Below are positions 1 through 8,204 of a DNA stretch of 64,000 nt, in pieces. Source of the DNA: Candidatus Aminicenantota bacterium (GTDB lineage: Bacteria > Acidobacteriota > Aminicenantia > UBA2199); the NCBI GenBank assembly GCA_016934745.1, contig JAFGSF010000022.1, positions 28,112 through 92,111 of the forward strand, in the 5' to 3' direction. The notes under the pieces are model-generated. The model was not told where the DNA came from. It ran no database searches and saw only the letters and a program-made list of their open reading frames with translations. The position numbers and the translations under genes are program-made. Position 1 is the first letter of the stretch, and each line of letters begins with the position of its first letter.

Positions 1-195
1 GCCCAAAACCTTGATTATTTTAAAACGGCCGTTGATCAAGTTTTCCTGACAAACATTGTGTTTGGATTCCCGGGTTGCTCCTACTGACGATTTGACTTCG
101 CCGCCGACCTCGGGGGGCACTTCCAGATCTGCATGGCAGAGTCTGCAAAACTTATCATTTGGGTCATTGGTTGAGCCGCATTTTGCACAGATCAT
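1..195 (-). CDS. zinc-ribbon Ser/Thr protein kinase, N-terminus only
   Basis: The first 65 codons of a leftward gene are present; the rest lies outside the window. The start is ATG at 193-195. A treble-clef or zinc-ribbon motif is visible, CAKC at residues 3-6 and CRLC at 17-20, followed by a low-complexity linker. The last residues, LINGRFKIIKVLG, match the first strand of a eukaryotic-type kinase domain just before the glycine-rich loop. Zinc ribbon plus kinase is a common bacterial arrangement, but no catalytic residue lies in the visible part, so the kinase call is an inference from the strand-1 motif. It is divergent from the next gene. Confidence 0.7.
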   Translation of the reverse strand, partial: MICAKCGSTNDPNDKFCRLCHADLEVPPEVGGEVKSSVGATRESKHNVCQENLINGRFKIIKVLG

Positions 196-313
196 GGCCG
201 GATTTTAGCAGAACGAGTGTCCATTGGCAATGCTGTAATCAGGAAAAAAAGGAAGAAATTGCCGGTAATGATAAATCCGATTTTCCAAACTCGCCTTCAG
301 GTGAATCATTTGT

Positions 314-341
314 TTGAAAAAGAATCTTATATATATACAAT
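314..341 (+). promoter_or_regulatory. possible sigma70 promoter
   Basis: TTGAAA at 314-319 and TACAAT at 336-341, 16 bp apart, in an A/T-rich stretch 28 bp before the ATG at 369. No other candidate is better placed. Confidence 0.4.
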
Positions 342-368
342 TAGCATCAAAACAGGATGTGTACAACT

Positions 369-845
369 ATGATTAAGAAACAACAAAGATGGATCGCCCT
401 GCTGGTCACGCTAACCTTCATATGGCTGCTGCAGGTTTCGAAACTGCCGTTGAACGCGGCCGGAAACAGCGAACAAGTCCGTGCCGCCCATGCCGAACAG
501 GAGCCGGACTATTTCGAGGCCATTGCGCAGAAAACGGCCCCGGCCAAGAAAAAAAGCATTCTGCCCTGGATACTGATCGGCGTGGGTGTTCTGGGCGTGA
601 CTGCCGCCGTCCTGTTCCTGGTGGTCCTGAAAAAAGACTACGACATCACCGGAGCGTGGAATTTTGTCTTTACCACGGGTGGGGGGAGTGTCTCGTATGT
701 GAAAACTTTTTCTGGGACCAAGAAAAGTGGGACTTTTTTAGCCGCAGGAAACCCTGTCATCCTTCAGTCTATACCCACTCGCGTGCCTCCGATCTCCATC
801 GAAGAACAATTTATCCTTGTAAAAATCTTCTGTTGCATTTCTTGA
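369..845 (+). CDS. membrane-anchored protein, probably truncated (lysine stretch + TM + start of beta domain)
   Basis: Unknown function. ATG 369 is chosen over ATG 357 because AGGA at 354-357 is then correctly spaced. Visible parts are an N-terminal hydrophobic segment (WIALLVTLTFIWLLQV), a short linker, AKKKSILPW followed by a second membrane helix, then ITGAWNFVFTTGG and SYVKTFSGTKKSGTF. Those last motifs look like the first strands of a small extracytoplasmic beta-barrel. After SGTF the protein changes to an unrelated tail ending in FCCIS, which suggests a frameshift or deletion that removed the rest of the domain. The plan matches the proteins at 4557-5861 and 10478-11914. It lies just upstream of a kinase-TPR gene. 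Confidence 0.6.
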   Translation: MIKKQQRWIALLVTLTFIWLLQVSKLPLNAAGNSEQVRAAHAEQEPDYFEAIAQKTAPAKKKSILPWILIGVGVLGVTAAVLFLVVLKKDYDITGAWNFVFTTGGGSVSYVKTFSGTKKSGTFLAAGNPVILQSIPTRVPPISIEEQFILVKIFCCIS

Positions 846-872
846 TTATTTTGTATAGAATTTCAGCATGGC

Positions 873-896
873 GATGCCGGGATTCTGCCCGGCATC
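873..896. terminator. hairpin before the kinase gene
   Basis: GATGCCGGG at 873-881 pairs perfectly with CCCGGCATC at 888-896 around a 6-nt loop. There is no T-tract, so it may be an attenuator or mRNA-processing hairpin rather than a full terminator. It ends 24 bp before the ATG of the kinase-TPR gene. Confidence 0.45.
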
Positions 897-920
897 ATGT
901 GATGGGTCAGGGAGTTATTG

Positions 921-3101
921 ATGCATGAATTGCTCGGCACGCGCATTTCTCATTATCGCATCGTCGATTTCCTGGACCATGGCGGCATGGGTGACCTCTA
1001 TGTCGGTTTTGATGAGAAACTCAAACGCAAGGTCGCACTGAAGAGCATCAAGGCCGAACACAAACTGATGGCCGAATCCAAAGCGCGCTTCTTGCGCGAA
1101 GCACGGGTGCTGTCCAAACTTGCCCATCCGAACATCTGCCAGATATTTGACTACCTTGAGGGTCACACAACTGATTTTTTGGTCCTGGAACTGATTACCG
1201 GACGAAAGCTCAGCGAAATGATAAGGATCGGCATGGATCATCATCAGAAACTCAAGGTCGCTGAACAACTCGCCGGAGTACTGGTGGTGGCCCATGAGCA
1301 GGACATCATCCATCGCGATTTGAAGCCGGACAACATCATGGTTGATGAAAACGGGCAGGTCAAGGTCCTGGATTTTGGCCTGTCCCGTTCCAGGCAGGAC
1401 GAGTTGACGTTACAGTTGGCCTCCGATTCGAGGGGAAAATTGAACTATGAAGGATTTTTGAAAAAAGAAACTGGAAAAAATGGGAGTTCTGCCAAGCTGA
1501 CACAGATCGGCATGGTCATGGGGACCATCCAGTACATGAGCCCCGAGCAGGCCCGCGGCGAGGATGCCACCACGGCCGGGGATCTTTATTCGTTTGGTTT
1601 AATCCTGCAGGAGTTGTTCACCGGCAAACCGGCCTATGAAGATAATATAAACTTCAGGACCCTGGTGAGCAAGGCAGCCGTCGGGGACACCCTGCCAATT
1701 GCCGGCATCGATACCACCCTGGCGGCTCTGATCACCAGGCTCAAGTCCCTGGCCCCGGCGGCGCGGCCGACTGCCGTGGACGCGGCCGAAAAACTGGCTT
1801 GGATCCGCAACAAGCCCGTGCGCCGCCGAAAAAAAATTCTTTTCACTGCCGCCGTGGGGGTACTGGTATTTTTCGCCTTGGCCATGACGCTGCAAACCAT
1901 GCGAGCTGTCCGCGCCGAAAAAACGGCGCTGGCGGAAAGCGCCATATCGAAACAGGTATCTGGATTTCTTGTCAGCCTGTTCAAGGTTTCCGATCCGAGC
2001 GAAGCCAGGGGCAATTCCATTACGGCCAGGGAAATCCTTGATCGTGGCGCTGAAAAAATCGAGACCGAACTCAAGGGCCAGTCGCTGGTCCAGGCCAGGC
2101 TCATGGACGCGATGGGGAATGTTTATGTGAGCCTGGGCCTCTATAATAAGGCTGAAATCCTCCTTGAAAAAGCACTGGGGATCAGGGAAAAACGTCTCCA
2201 ACGGGATCATCCCGACGTGGCGACCGCCTTGAACAACCTGGCCTTGCTTTATAAAAACCAGGGCCGCTACAAGGAGGCGGAGCCGCTCTACCGGCGCGCG
2301 CTGGCGATACGCGAGAAAACCCTCGGCGCCAGCCATGCCGATGTGGCCACCTCGCTCAATAACCTGGCCAGCTTGTTCCAGCACCAGGGCCTTTATGCCC
2401 TGGCCGAGCCCCTCTACCAGCGCGCTCTGTCGATTCGCCGCAGCCTCATCAGCCCCGATCATCCCGACGTGGCCGAACTGCTCAATAATTTGGCTTTGCT
2501 TTACTATGCCCGGGGTCAATATGAACGGACAGAACCGCTGTTCAAAGAAGCTTTGGCGATCTGGGAACATGCCATTGGCCCCGACCATCCCGATCTGGCC
2601 ATATCATTGAACAACCTGGCGGCACTCTATTTCAAGCAAAGCAGATATGCGGCGGCAGCGCCGCTTTTCCAGCGTTCCTTGGCCATAAAACAAAAGGCCC
2701 TGGGACCAAACCATCCCGATGTGGCCACGTCGCTCAACAATCTGGCCATGCTTTACCGCGCCCAAGGCCAATACGCGGACGCGGAAGCGCTGTTCAGGCA
2801 ATCATTGGCCATACGCGAAAAAGCCCTTGGTCCCGGGCATCCGGAGGTGGCGAGAATTCAATATAATCTGGGCCGGCTGCTTAATGAGCAGAAACGGTTT
2901 GTAGAGGCCGAAGTGATGTTGAGGCGCGCCCTGAACATTTATTCGAGAACGGCTAAAGTCAATCCGCAAAGGGTTGCCGAAACACTCAACGAATGCGCCC
3001 AGCTCCTGCGTAGAACCCAGCGTTCGGAAGAGGCGAAAGTTTTGGAAGCCCGGGCCCAGGCCCTGATCGACAAACAAAATCATTTGCAGGATAAACCATA
3101 G
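921..3101 (+). CDS. membrane Ser/Thr protein kinase with TPR repeats
   Basis: Eukaryotic-type protein kinase. It starts at ATG 921 (CAGGGAG 7 bp upstream), one codon after a TTG. The kinase domain covers about residues 10-290: glycine loop DHGGMG 19-24, VALK lysine 41, IIHRDLKPDN with HRD at 131-133, VLDFG with DFG at 151-153, and YMSPEQARGE in the activation segment, so it should be active. Arginine- and lysine-rich RRRKK precedes a membrane helix around 305-325. Outside it, residues about 390-710 hold six or seven 42-residue kinesin-light-chain-type TPRs (HPDVATSLNNLA, YxxAEPLYRRALAIREK). Known relatives sense or scaffold through the TPR part; the ligand here is unknown. Confidence 0.93.
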   Translation: MHELLGTRISHYRIVDFLDHGGMGDLYVGFDEKLKRKVALKSIKAEHKLMAESKARFLREARVLSKLAHPNICQIFDYLEGHTTDFLVLELITGRKLSEMIRIGMDHHQKLKVAEQLAGVLVVAHEQDIIHRDLKPDNIMVDENGQVKVLDFGLSRSRQDELTLQLASDSRGKLNYEGFLKKETGKNGSSAKLTQIGMVMGTIQYMSPEQARGEDATTAGDLYSFGLILQELFTGKPAYEDNINFRTLVSKAAVGDTLPIAGIDTTLAALITRLKSLAPAARPTAVDAAEKLAWIRNKPVRRRKKILFTAAVGVLVFFALAMTLQTMRAVRAEKTALAESAISKQVSGFLVSLFKVSDPSEARGNSITAREILDRGAEKIETELKGQSLVQARLMDAMGNVYVSLGLYNKAEILLEKALGIREKRLQRDHPDVATALNNLALLYKNQGRYKEAEPLYRRALAIREKTLGASHADVATSLNNLASLFQHQGLYALAEPLYQRALSIRRSLISPDHPDVAELLNNLALLYYARGQYERTEPLFKEALAIWEHAIGPDHPDLAISLNNLAALYFKQSRYAAAAPLFQRSLAIKQKALGPNHPDVATSLNNLAMLYRAQGQYADAEALFRQSLAIREKALGPGHPEVARIQYNLGRLLNEQKRFVEAEVMLRRALNIYSRTAKVNPQRVAETLNECAQLLRRTQRSEEAKVLEARAQALIDKQNHLQDKP

Positions 3102-3131
3102 CCCCCGCGGCTCCGCTGCAATAATTCCCGA

Positions 3132-4427
3132 TCAGTCGTTGCGTTCGTACATGCGGATATAGGTCAGTTTTCTGGAGCTGAAAGGACCGCGGGCAGACCC
3201 CAGGCTGGAAAAATAATCGACCTGCAGCAGGTCGTCCCAGATCGTGGCGCTGTCTCCCTCAACGAACTGGTATTTCACATAAAGGGGCGAGGGACGGACA
3301 TTGGCGTAGAAATTGTCGAGACGCACGATCCCTTCGCGAACATTGCCGTCGCAGCGCGCCATGTACCGGGCGCCGATCACCTGGTAATCGGGGATGCTGC
3401 CGGGGTAGAACGCATCGCAGAAAACGCCCAGGATGTCGGCCGCAATGGCCAGGCCCGTGTTGCAGTTTTTCCAGAAGGTGTTGCGGTCGGTTTTGCTCAG
3501 GTTCATGATATTGAGAATGCAACCGTCGAAACTATACCAGCCGTACGGGTGATCATCGGCGTCCAGCTGCAGGTAGCCCTGCTTATAGAACCAGGTGCCG
3601 TAAAAGCTATGGCCTTCATTGATGTCGAATGTGCGGTTCAGGCGCGATTCGGGGTAAAGGCCGCTCTGCTCCATGGCTGTCAGCTGGGCCTGGTAAAAGC
3701 CCTGCAACTGGCTCTGAACTGCATCGCTGAAATAGAAGAACGGATTCACGCGGTTCTGCATGTACGAATATAATCCCAATCGATCAAAATTGCAGTGGGT
3801 ATCGTCCTGTACCATAAAATCAAGGGCCGAGGTCAGGTGCGTGAAGCCGATGACGGCGTCGGCGGCAATGGGCACGGCCCGGCGCTGCTGGCCGAACACA
3901 TCGATGTCGGTAGCGGCGTGGAACTGGTTGACAAGGCTTTGGGTCAGGCAGCAGTGGCCCAGTTCAACACGGATATAATAGCTGAGATGCAGGATGGCCG
4001 TGACATCGTTGTAGCAGGCGATGCCGTTGATGATTTTGATCGGTTTGCCGGACTCACCATGGACCTCGAGAAAGCTTGGAAGCGACAGGGAAATCGGCGT
4101 ATGACCGCCGCTGTACAAATACCATTTCAATGTGGCCGGGAAATGACTGTTGTGGTTGAAGTTAGGGTAGGGCACAAGAAATAGCATCGACGCTTCGGGG
4201 CGACCGGTGCGAATACCGTCCAGTATATGGTTGCGAGCGGTGGGATTAGCCGTGCGGAAGAGAAAGTCGAGAGAAATGGGAAAACGGGTCAGATGAATCA
4301 TTTCGTAGGGGGGGGATGTTTCCTCCTCATGGGCAGTCTGGCAGGACCAGGTGCACAGAATACACAGGATCCCCAGCACCGCCATGCAACAGTTTCGAAA
4401 ATAAAATTTGTTCTCCATGCTGCCCAT
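3132..4427 (-). CDS. exported protein of unknown function, possible degenerate M23 core
   Basis: Not confidently recognised. An N-terminal hydrophobic segment ends in CILCTWSC, so it is exported and perhaps a lipoprotein, though the lipobox is weak. A later ATG at 4418 is also possible. The middle has an order reminiscent of lysostaphin-type M23 folds: NHNSHF, then VHGESGKPIKIINGIACYNDVTAILHL, then IAADAVIGFTHLTSALDFM. The HxxxD and HxH zinc ligands are not preserved in their normal form. The C-terminal half (FDINEGHSFYGTWFYKQGY onward) matches nothing I know. It is convergent with the kinase-TPR gene and separated from it by 30 bp. Confidence 0.7.
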   Translation of the reverse strand: MGSMENKFYFRNCCMAVLGILCILCTWSCQTAHEEETSPPYEMIHLTRFPISLDFLFRTANPTARNHILDGIRTGRPEASMLFLVPYPNFNHNSHFPATLKWYLYSGGHTPISLSLPSFLEVHGESGKPIKIINGIACYNDVTAILHLSYYIRVELGHCCLTQSLVNQFHAATDIDVFGQQRRAVPIAADAVIGFTHLTSALDFMVQDDTHCNFDRLGLYSYMQNRVNPFFYFSDAVQSQLQGFYQAQLTAMEQSGLYPESRLNRTFDINEGHSFYGTWFYKQGYLQLDADDHPYGWYSFDGCILNIMNLSKTDRNTFWKNCNTGLAIAADILGVFCDAFYPGSIPDYQVIGARYMARCDGNVREGIVRLDNFYANVRPSPLYVKYQFVEGDSATIWDDLLQVDYFSSLGSARGPFSSRKLTYIRMYERND

Positions 4428-4475
4428 GATAGCAACTTAAAAATAAAACTTCAACGGAAACAAGTGAGCCGGGAT

Positions 4476-4505
4476 GTGAAAAATTCAACAAATTGAATTT
4501 TTCAC
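4476..4505. terminator. A/T-rich 13-bp perfect hairpin
   Basis: GTGAAAAATTCAA at 4476-4488 pairs with TTGAATTTTTCAC at 4493-4505 around a 4-nt loop. It lies about 50 bp past the stop of the leftward TPR protein gene and upstream of the next leftward gene. It could end transcription or bind a regulator; no classical T-tract follows in the leftward direction. Confidence 0.45.
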
Positions 4506-4556
4506 AAGCCAGCTCTTTTCATCGCTACCGAATCAAAAAAAACAAGCGGGAAATCT

Positions 4557-5861
4557 TCATTTGCTCAGGAAAGATGAATTGATCATCATCCGCACCGGGT
4601 TATTGGCCGGAGTGGTGAAGATGATCCGGTGCCGCAGCTTGAGCGTGACTTCACCCGCACCCGAAGCGATTTCATATTGCATTCCGTCTACCGGGTTATT
4701 GCAGAAATCGTTGATGTTGCCGCTGCAGGTTCGGTCGAAGGTGTTGGTGACATCGAGCACTTGGACGTCGTCGACGTAGATGATGTCGCGCCGGGTCAGC
4801 CCATTGCAGCCGGTAATGGCCAATTTGATGTCCCAGTGGTAGATGTCCGGACCGCTGATCGATACCGTGCTTTCATCGTCGTAGCCGTTGGCATGGGTCG
4901 GATTGGGCGCCCAGTCGTTGGCCGGGGAAATCGTCGGCAGCGTCGGGCTGCTCGAGGCGGCGCTGGCGTGCCAGCAATTCCATGCCTGGTATTCGCTTTC
5001 ATAATAAATGTCCGCTTCCTTGTCCTTGGATTCTTTCTTGATGACTTTGGTATAAAGGAAATATCCGCCGATAGCGATGACGGCCAGGGCCAGCAGTGAA
5101 CCCAGAAGTTTTCCGAAGCCGCTTTTTTTCTTGATGGCATTGGCTCCCGCCTGGTCGCAATGACGCTTGTAATACTTGAAATCATTCAAGACCAGGCCTT
5201 CGAAAGTTTTCCCCTTGCCCAGGATTTCCTTGGCCAGGCAGAAATATTTCACCGCCAGCTCCTTGTACTTCAACTTTTCGTAAACGGCCCCACTCAAGAG
5301 ATATATTTCTCCTTTCATTGTGTCACGGCCTTGGACCGGGGCTATCGCGTCGATCAGCTTTTCCAGGACGGTTTTGGCCAAAGCAAAATCGCCGGCGAAA
5401 AAAGCCTTTTTGGCTTCACTGAACTGCATTTCGTAAGCGTCTTCAGCTATCACGGCTTGAGTTGCCGCCGTTTCAGGACAGGGATCGGTATAGTATTGCA
5501 GCGTATCCAGCGTGAGTCCTTCAAAGCTCTTACCGGTGCCCAGCAATGCCTTGGCCAGACAGTATTGCACGACCGCCGCATCTTTTTCTAGTAATTTCTC
5601 AAGGATCGCCCCCAGGAGCAAGTGGGTTTCGCCCTTCAGTGTTTCACGCCCGGTTACTTTTTCGAGTTCAGGGAGGAGGGTTTCCAGCGCGCTCCGCGCC
5701 GTTGAAAATTCGCCGGCCAGGTATGCCGAACGGGCGGCCGAGAAATTTTCATTCAGCACGTCATTGTTCTGGGCAAGGAGGAATTCGGATTGAAACACCA
5801 ACAGCCCGACCAATACTACGGCGGCGGCCCGGCAAAAAAAAGATTTGTGAAACCTGATCAT
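4557..5861 (-). CDS. exported TPR protein with internal membrane helix
   Basis: Function unknown. A signal peptide (residues 1-30, ending LLAQ) is followed by two copies of a helical TPR-like unit at about 39-128 and 147-235. Both copies contain GRxTxKGExxLLxGAxxEKL and LxKGKTFEGL, so the unit arose by internal duplication. Next comes IKKKSGFGK, a membrane helix at 251-272 and a lysine-rich stop. The C-terminal 150 residues, with paired cysteines (ITGCNGL, RTCSGN, FCNN), look like an extracytoplasmic beta domain. The ribosome binding site AGGAGGTG is near-perfect. It shares its overall plan with the proteins at 369-845 and 10478-11914. Confidence 0.8.
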   Translation of the reverse strand: MIRFHKSFFCRAAAVVLVGLLVFQSEFLLAQNNDVLNENFSAARSAYLAGEFSTARSALETLLPELEKVTGRETLKGETHLLLGAILEKLLEKDAAVVQYCLAKALLGTGKSFEGLTLDTLQYYTDPCPETAATQAVIAEDAYEMQFSEAKKAFFAGDFALAKTVLEKLIDAIAPVQGRDTMKGEIYLLSGAVYEKLKYKELAVKYFCLAKEILGKGKTFEGLVLNDFKYYKRHCDQAGANAIKKKSGFGKLLGSLLALAVIAIGGYFLYTKVIKKESKDKEADIYYESEYQAWNCWHASAASSSPTLPTISPANDWAPNPTHANGYDDESTVSISGPDIYHWDIKLAITGCNGLTRRDIIYVDDVQVLDVTNTFDRTCSGNINDFCNNPVDGMQYEIASGAGEVTLKLRHRIIFTTPANNPVRMMINSSFLSK

Positions 5862-5893
5862 GCGTTCACCTCCTGGAAGTTTTTATTGGGCTA

Positions 5894-5922
5894 ATGATAA
5901 ATAGTGAGAAACATAAAGTCAA
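5894..5922 (-). promoter_or_regulatory. sigma70 promoter for the exported TPR protein gene
   Basis: Read leftward: TTGACT (5917-5922), 17-bp spacer, TATCAT (5894-5899). The start codon lies 33 bp further on. Confidence 0.65.
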
Positions 5923-5996
5923 GAAGTTATGGATATTATCGCTCAGCCTTTTAAAATATGTGAAAAAACAGAATATGCCGCTTGGCTGCAATCGCC

Positions 5997-6848
5997 TTAA
6001 AGCTCGTCAGCGGCGAAGGTGTCGCCCTGGCTCAGGTCGCCGGTTTTCAATCCCAGAGTGAACCAGCGCACCCGCTGGGCGGACGTGCCGTGGGTGAAGG
6101 CATCGGGGACGACATAGCCTTGCTGCTGTTTCATGATGCGGTCATCACCCACCGCTGAGGCGGCATTCAATCCTTCTTCGATATCGCCTTCCTCCAGCAG
6201 GTTTTTCATGCGCTGGGCGTGGTGGGCCCAGACCCCGGCAAAAAAGTCGGCTTGCAGTTCCAGTCGGACCATCAGGCGGTTTGCGTCCGTCTGGTTCAGA
6301 CCCTGCCTCTTGGCCATGACCTGGTCCATGATGCCGAGCTGAGTCTGCACGTGATGGCCGACCTCGTGGGCGATCACGTAAGCCCAGGCGAAATCGCCGC
6401 GTGCTCCCAGGCGCTGCTGCATTTCCTGAAAGAATGAGAGGTCGATATAAACTTTTTCATCACCGGAACAGTAAAACGGGCCGGTGGCGGACTGGGCGTA
6501 ACCGCAGGCCGAGTCGGTGGCGCCGCTGAACAGAACCAGTTTGGGTTTGCGGTATTGTTCTCCATGCTGCCGAAAAAGCGCGTCCCAGACATCCTCGGTG
6601 TCGGCCAGGATCACGCCCACGAATTCGCCGAGCTCCTGTTCCTCGGCGGTCAGGGCGAGCGTCTGTTCCTGGCCGCCGGCTTGCGGCGTTTGCAGGTTCT
6701 GCATCACCTCTTCGGGATTGCCGCCCAGCAGCAGGACGATAATGGTCACGGCCAGCGCGCCGAGGCCGCCGCCCACAGCAACCTTTCTTCCGCTCATGCC
6801 GCGGCGATCTTCTACATTTTCACTTTGTCTTCTGCCTTTCCAGAGCAT
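5997..6848 (-). CDS. ypfJ: YpfJ-type neutral zinc metallopeptidase
   Basis: Membrane-anchored metallopeptidase of the YpfJ/KPN_00210 family (substrate not known in the family). A short cytoplasmic arginine-rich head (MSGRK) leads to one membrane helix at about 25-42. The catalytic motif HEVGHH lies at residues 161-166, with a third ligand expected in RLELQADFFAGVWAHH. The motifs FSGATDSACGYA and GPFYCSGDEKVYIDLSFF upstream of the active site are typical of the family. The length of 283 residues is normal. The ribosome binding site is GGGAGGA. It is a single gene with its own promoter. Confidence 0.93.
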   Translation of the reverse strand: MLWKGRRQSENVEDRRGMSGRKVAVGGGLGALAVTIIVLLLGGNPEEVMQNLQTPQAGGQEQTLALTAEEQELGEFVGVILADTEDVWDALFRQHGEQYRKPKLVLFSGATDSACGYAQSATGPFYCSGDEKVYIDLSFFQEMQQRLGARGDFAWAYVIAHEVGHHVQTQLGIMDQVMAKRQGLNQTDANRLMVRLELQADFFAGVWAHHAQRMKNLLEEGDIEEGLNAASAVGDDRIMKQQQGYVVPDAFTHGTSAQRVRWFTLGLKTGDLSQGDTFAADEL

Positions 6849-6892
6849 GTGTTCCTCCCGGTTGGCTATGATTTTTCTGCTGCCCGGTTCTA

Positions 6893-6921
6893 ATTATATG
6901 CTCAAAAAAATAAAAAGTAAA
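6893..6921 (-). promoter_or_regulatory. sigma70 promoter for ypfJ
   Basis: Read leftward: TTTACT (6916-6921), 17-bp spacer, TATAAT (6893-6898), about 45 bp before the ATG at 6848. Confidence 0.65.
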
Positions 6922-6982
6922 TTTGAATTTTCTGCCATGGACAGGTTGGGAACTGATAATATGAAATGGCCTGGCTTGCGTT

Positions 6983-8104
6983 TTATTCCCTGATTTTGAA
7001 AAACCGCAGGGCCAGGACCATGAACACCGAGGTGAAAGCCAGTAGAATCAGCAGGTTGGGCAGAATCGACGCGAGACCCTTGCCGAAGAAGATGACCTGG
7101 TGAAAGGCGTCCATGGCCCAGTAGGCGGGGGAGACCATGGCCAGGATCCGGAAGGTGGGTGGAATGATTTCGGCCGGCCACCAGCAGCCGCCCAGGGCGG
7201 CGAATACGTTGCCTGCCAGGACTGAAACGGCGACGATCAGTTCCTCTTTATGCAGAACCGAACCGACGAAGATGCTCAGGCAGGCCATGGCCAGTGTGAA
7301 GACTAAAACAACCAGGGATGACAGAAAAATGTTGCCGAGATTAAGGTGAAAAAATATTTTGCCGGCAATGATCAAAATAGCCGCCTGCATTAATCCCATC
7401 AGCAACCGGCCCAGTAATTTGCCGTTGAATAGCTCACCGAAACTGGTTGCCGAAAAAAGGATTCGCTCCATCACCCTGTTTTTCCTGTCTTCCAATACCA
7501 TCACGCCGCCGTAAATTAAAACCATCATCATAATGAACTGCACTATGGTGCCGGGTATGGTGTGGTCGAAGCCGCTGGGAACGACCGCGACCGTATCTTT
7601 GGGCAGGCGTGTCTCGATGCTGACCAAGTCATTGAATGGCGTATGGGCGGCGAAAAAATCCTCGATATTGCGGTTCCCGTAAATAATCAGTTCGCTGAGC
7701 AATCTGGCGATGGCCTGGACGATCTTGGTCTCGGCAACGGCACCGGCTTCCATATTGGCAGCGGAGTTTTTTCTTAGTTGCAGTTCCTGCGAGTTTTGCG
7801 TGACCAATTTCTCGGAAAAATCCGCGGGGATGACCAGCATGCGGATAATTTTTTCCGGGACGCTGGTCCGGACGTCGAGTTCGATATCGGGGCTTTCCAG
7901 TTTTTTTACAAAATAATTTCCCCATTGGCCCCGGTCCTGATTGACGATCAGCAGCGCGGCTTTCTTGTCGGCCGGGTTGGATTTGTACAGGTTGCCGAAA
8001 ATCAGGATAAAGAACATGGGAAAAGCCAGGAACCAGAAAAAAAAGGCCTTGTCGCGGATGGTCAGTTTCAAATCCAAGTGGGCAATATGAAAGATTTTTT
8101 TCAT
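6983..8104 (-). CDS. ABC-2 type exporter permease
   Basis: Integral membrane subunit of an ABC-2 exporter. A first helix (FFFWFLAFPMFFILIFGNLY) is followed by a large extracytoplasmic segment, then about five helices in the C-terminal half. PGTIVQFIMMMVLIYGG and ERILFSATSFGELFNGKLLGRLLMGL are typical of the YhaP/NatB-like family. The 373-residue length fits. It is the third gene of a leftward operon with a sister permease and an ATPase, so the two permeases probably form a heterodimer. Substrate cannot be read from the sequence; drugs, lipids or ions are all possible. A 71-bp palindrome separates it from the upstream permease gene. Confidence 0.88.
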   Translation of the reverse strand: MKKIFHIAHLDLKLTIRDKAFFFWFLAFPMFFILIFGNLYKSNPADKKAALLIVNQDRGQWGNYFVKKLESPDIELDVRTSVPEKIIRMLVIPADFSEKLVTQNSQELQLRKNSAANMEAGAVAETKIVQAIARLLSELIIYGNRNIEDFFAAHTPFNDLVSIETRLPKDTVAVVPSGFDHTIPGTIVQFIMMMVLIYGGVMVLEDRKNRVMERILFSATSFGELFNGKLLGRLLMGLMQAAILIIAGKIFFHLNLGNIFLSSLVVLVFTLAMACLSIFVGSVLHKEELIVAVSVLAGNVFAALGGCWWPAEIIPPTFRILAMVSPAYWAMDAFHQVIFFGKGLASILPNLLILLAFTSVFMVLALRFFKIRE

Positions 8105-8116
8105 GTCTTTTCCCTT

Positions 8117-8194
8117 AGAGCCTTATAGCAAATTCTAAAATTTGTTAGTCTTTTAGAACAAATTTTAAATTTGCCATCTAAAGCTCTTATCCAG
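8117..8194. repeat. 71-bp palindromic repeat, copy 1, with 7-bp shared flank
   Basis: The palindrome runs from AGAGCCTTATAGC at 8117 to AAGCTCT ending at 8187. Arms are A/T rich inside (CAAATTCTAAAATTTGTT) and G/C rich at the tips. The flank TATCCAG (8188-8194) is shared with the inverted copy at 28893-28970. Here it lies exactly between two permease genes and so leaves both intact. No transposase is nearby. Confidence 0.85.
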
Positions 8195-8204
8195 TTCATC
8201 TGGG

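Noticed and set aside
3102..3131. Terminator between convergent genes
   Set aside because: Only a 4-bp GCGG/CCGC stem and no T-tract.
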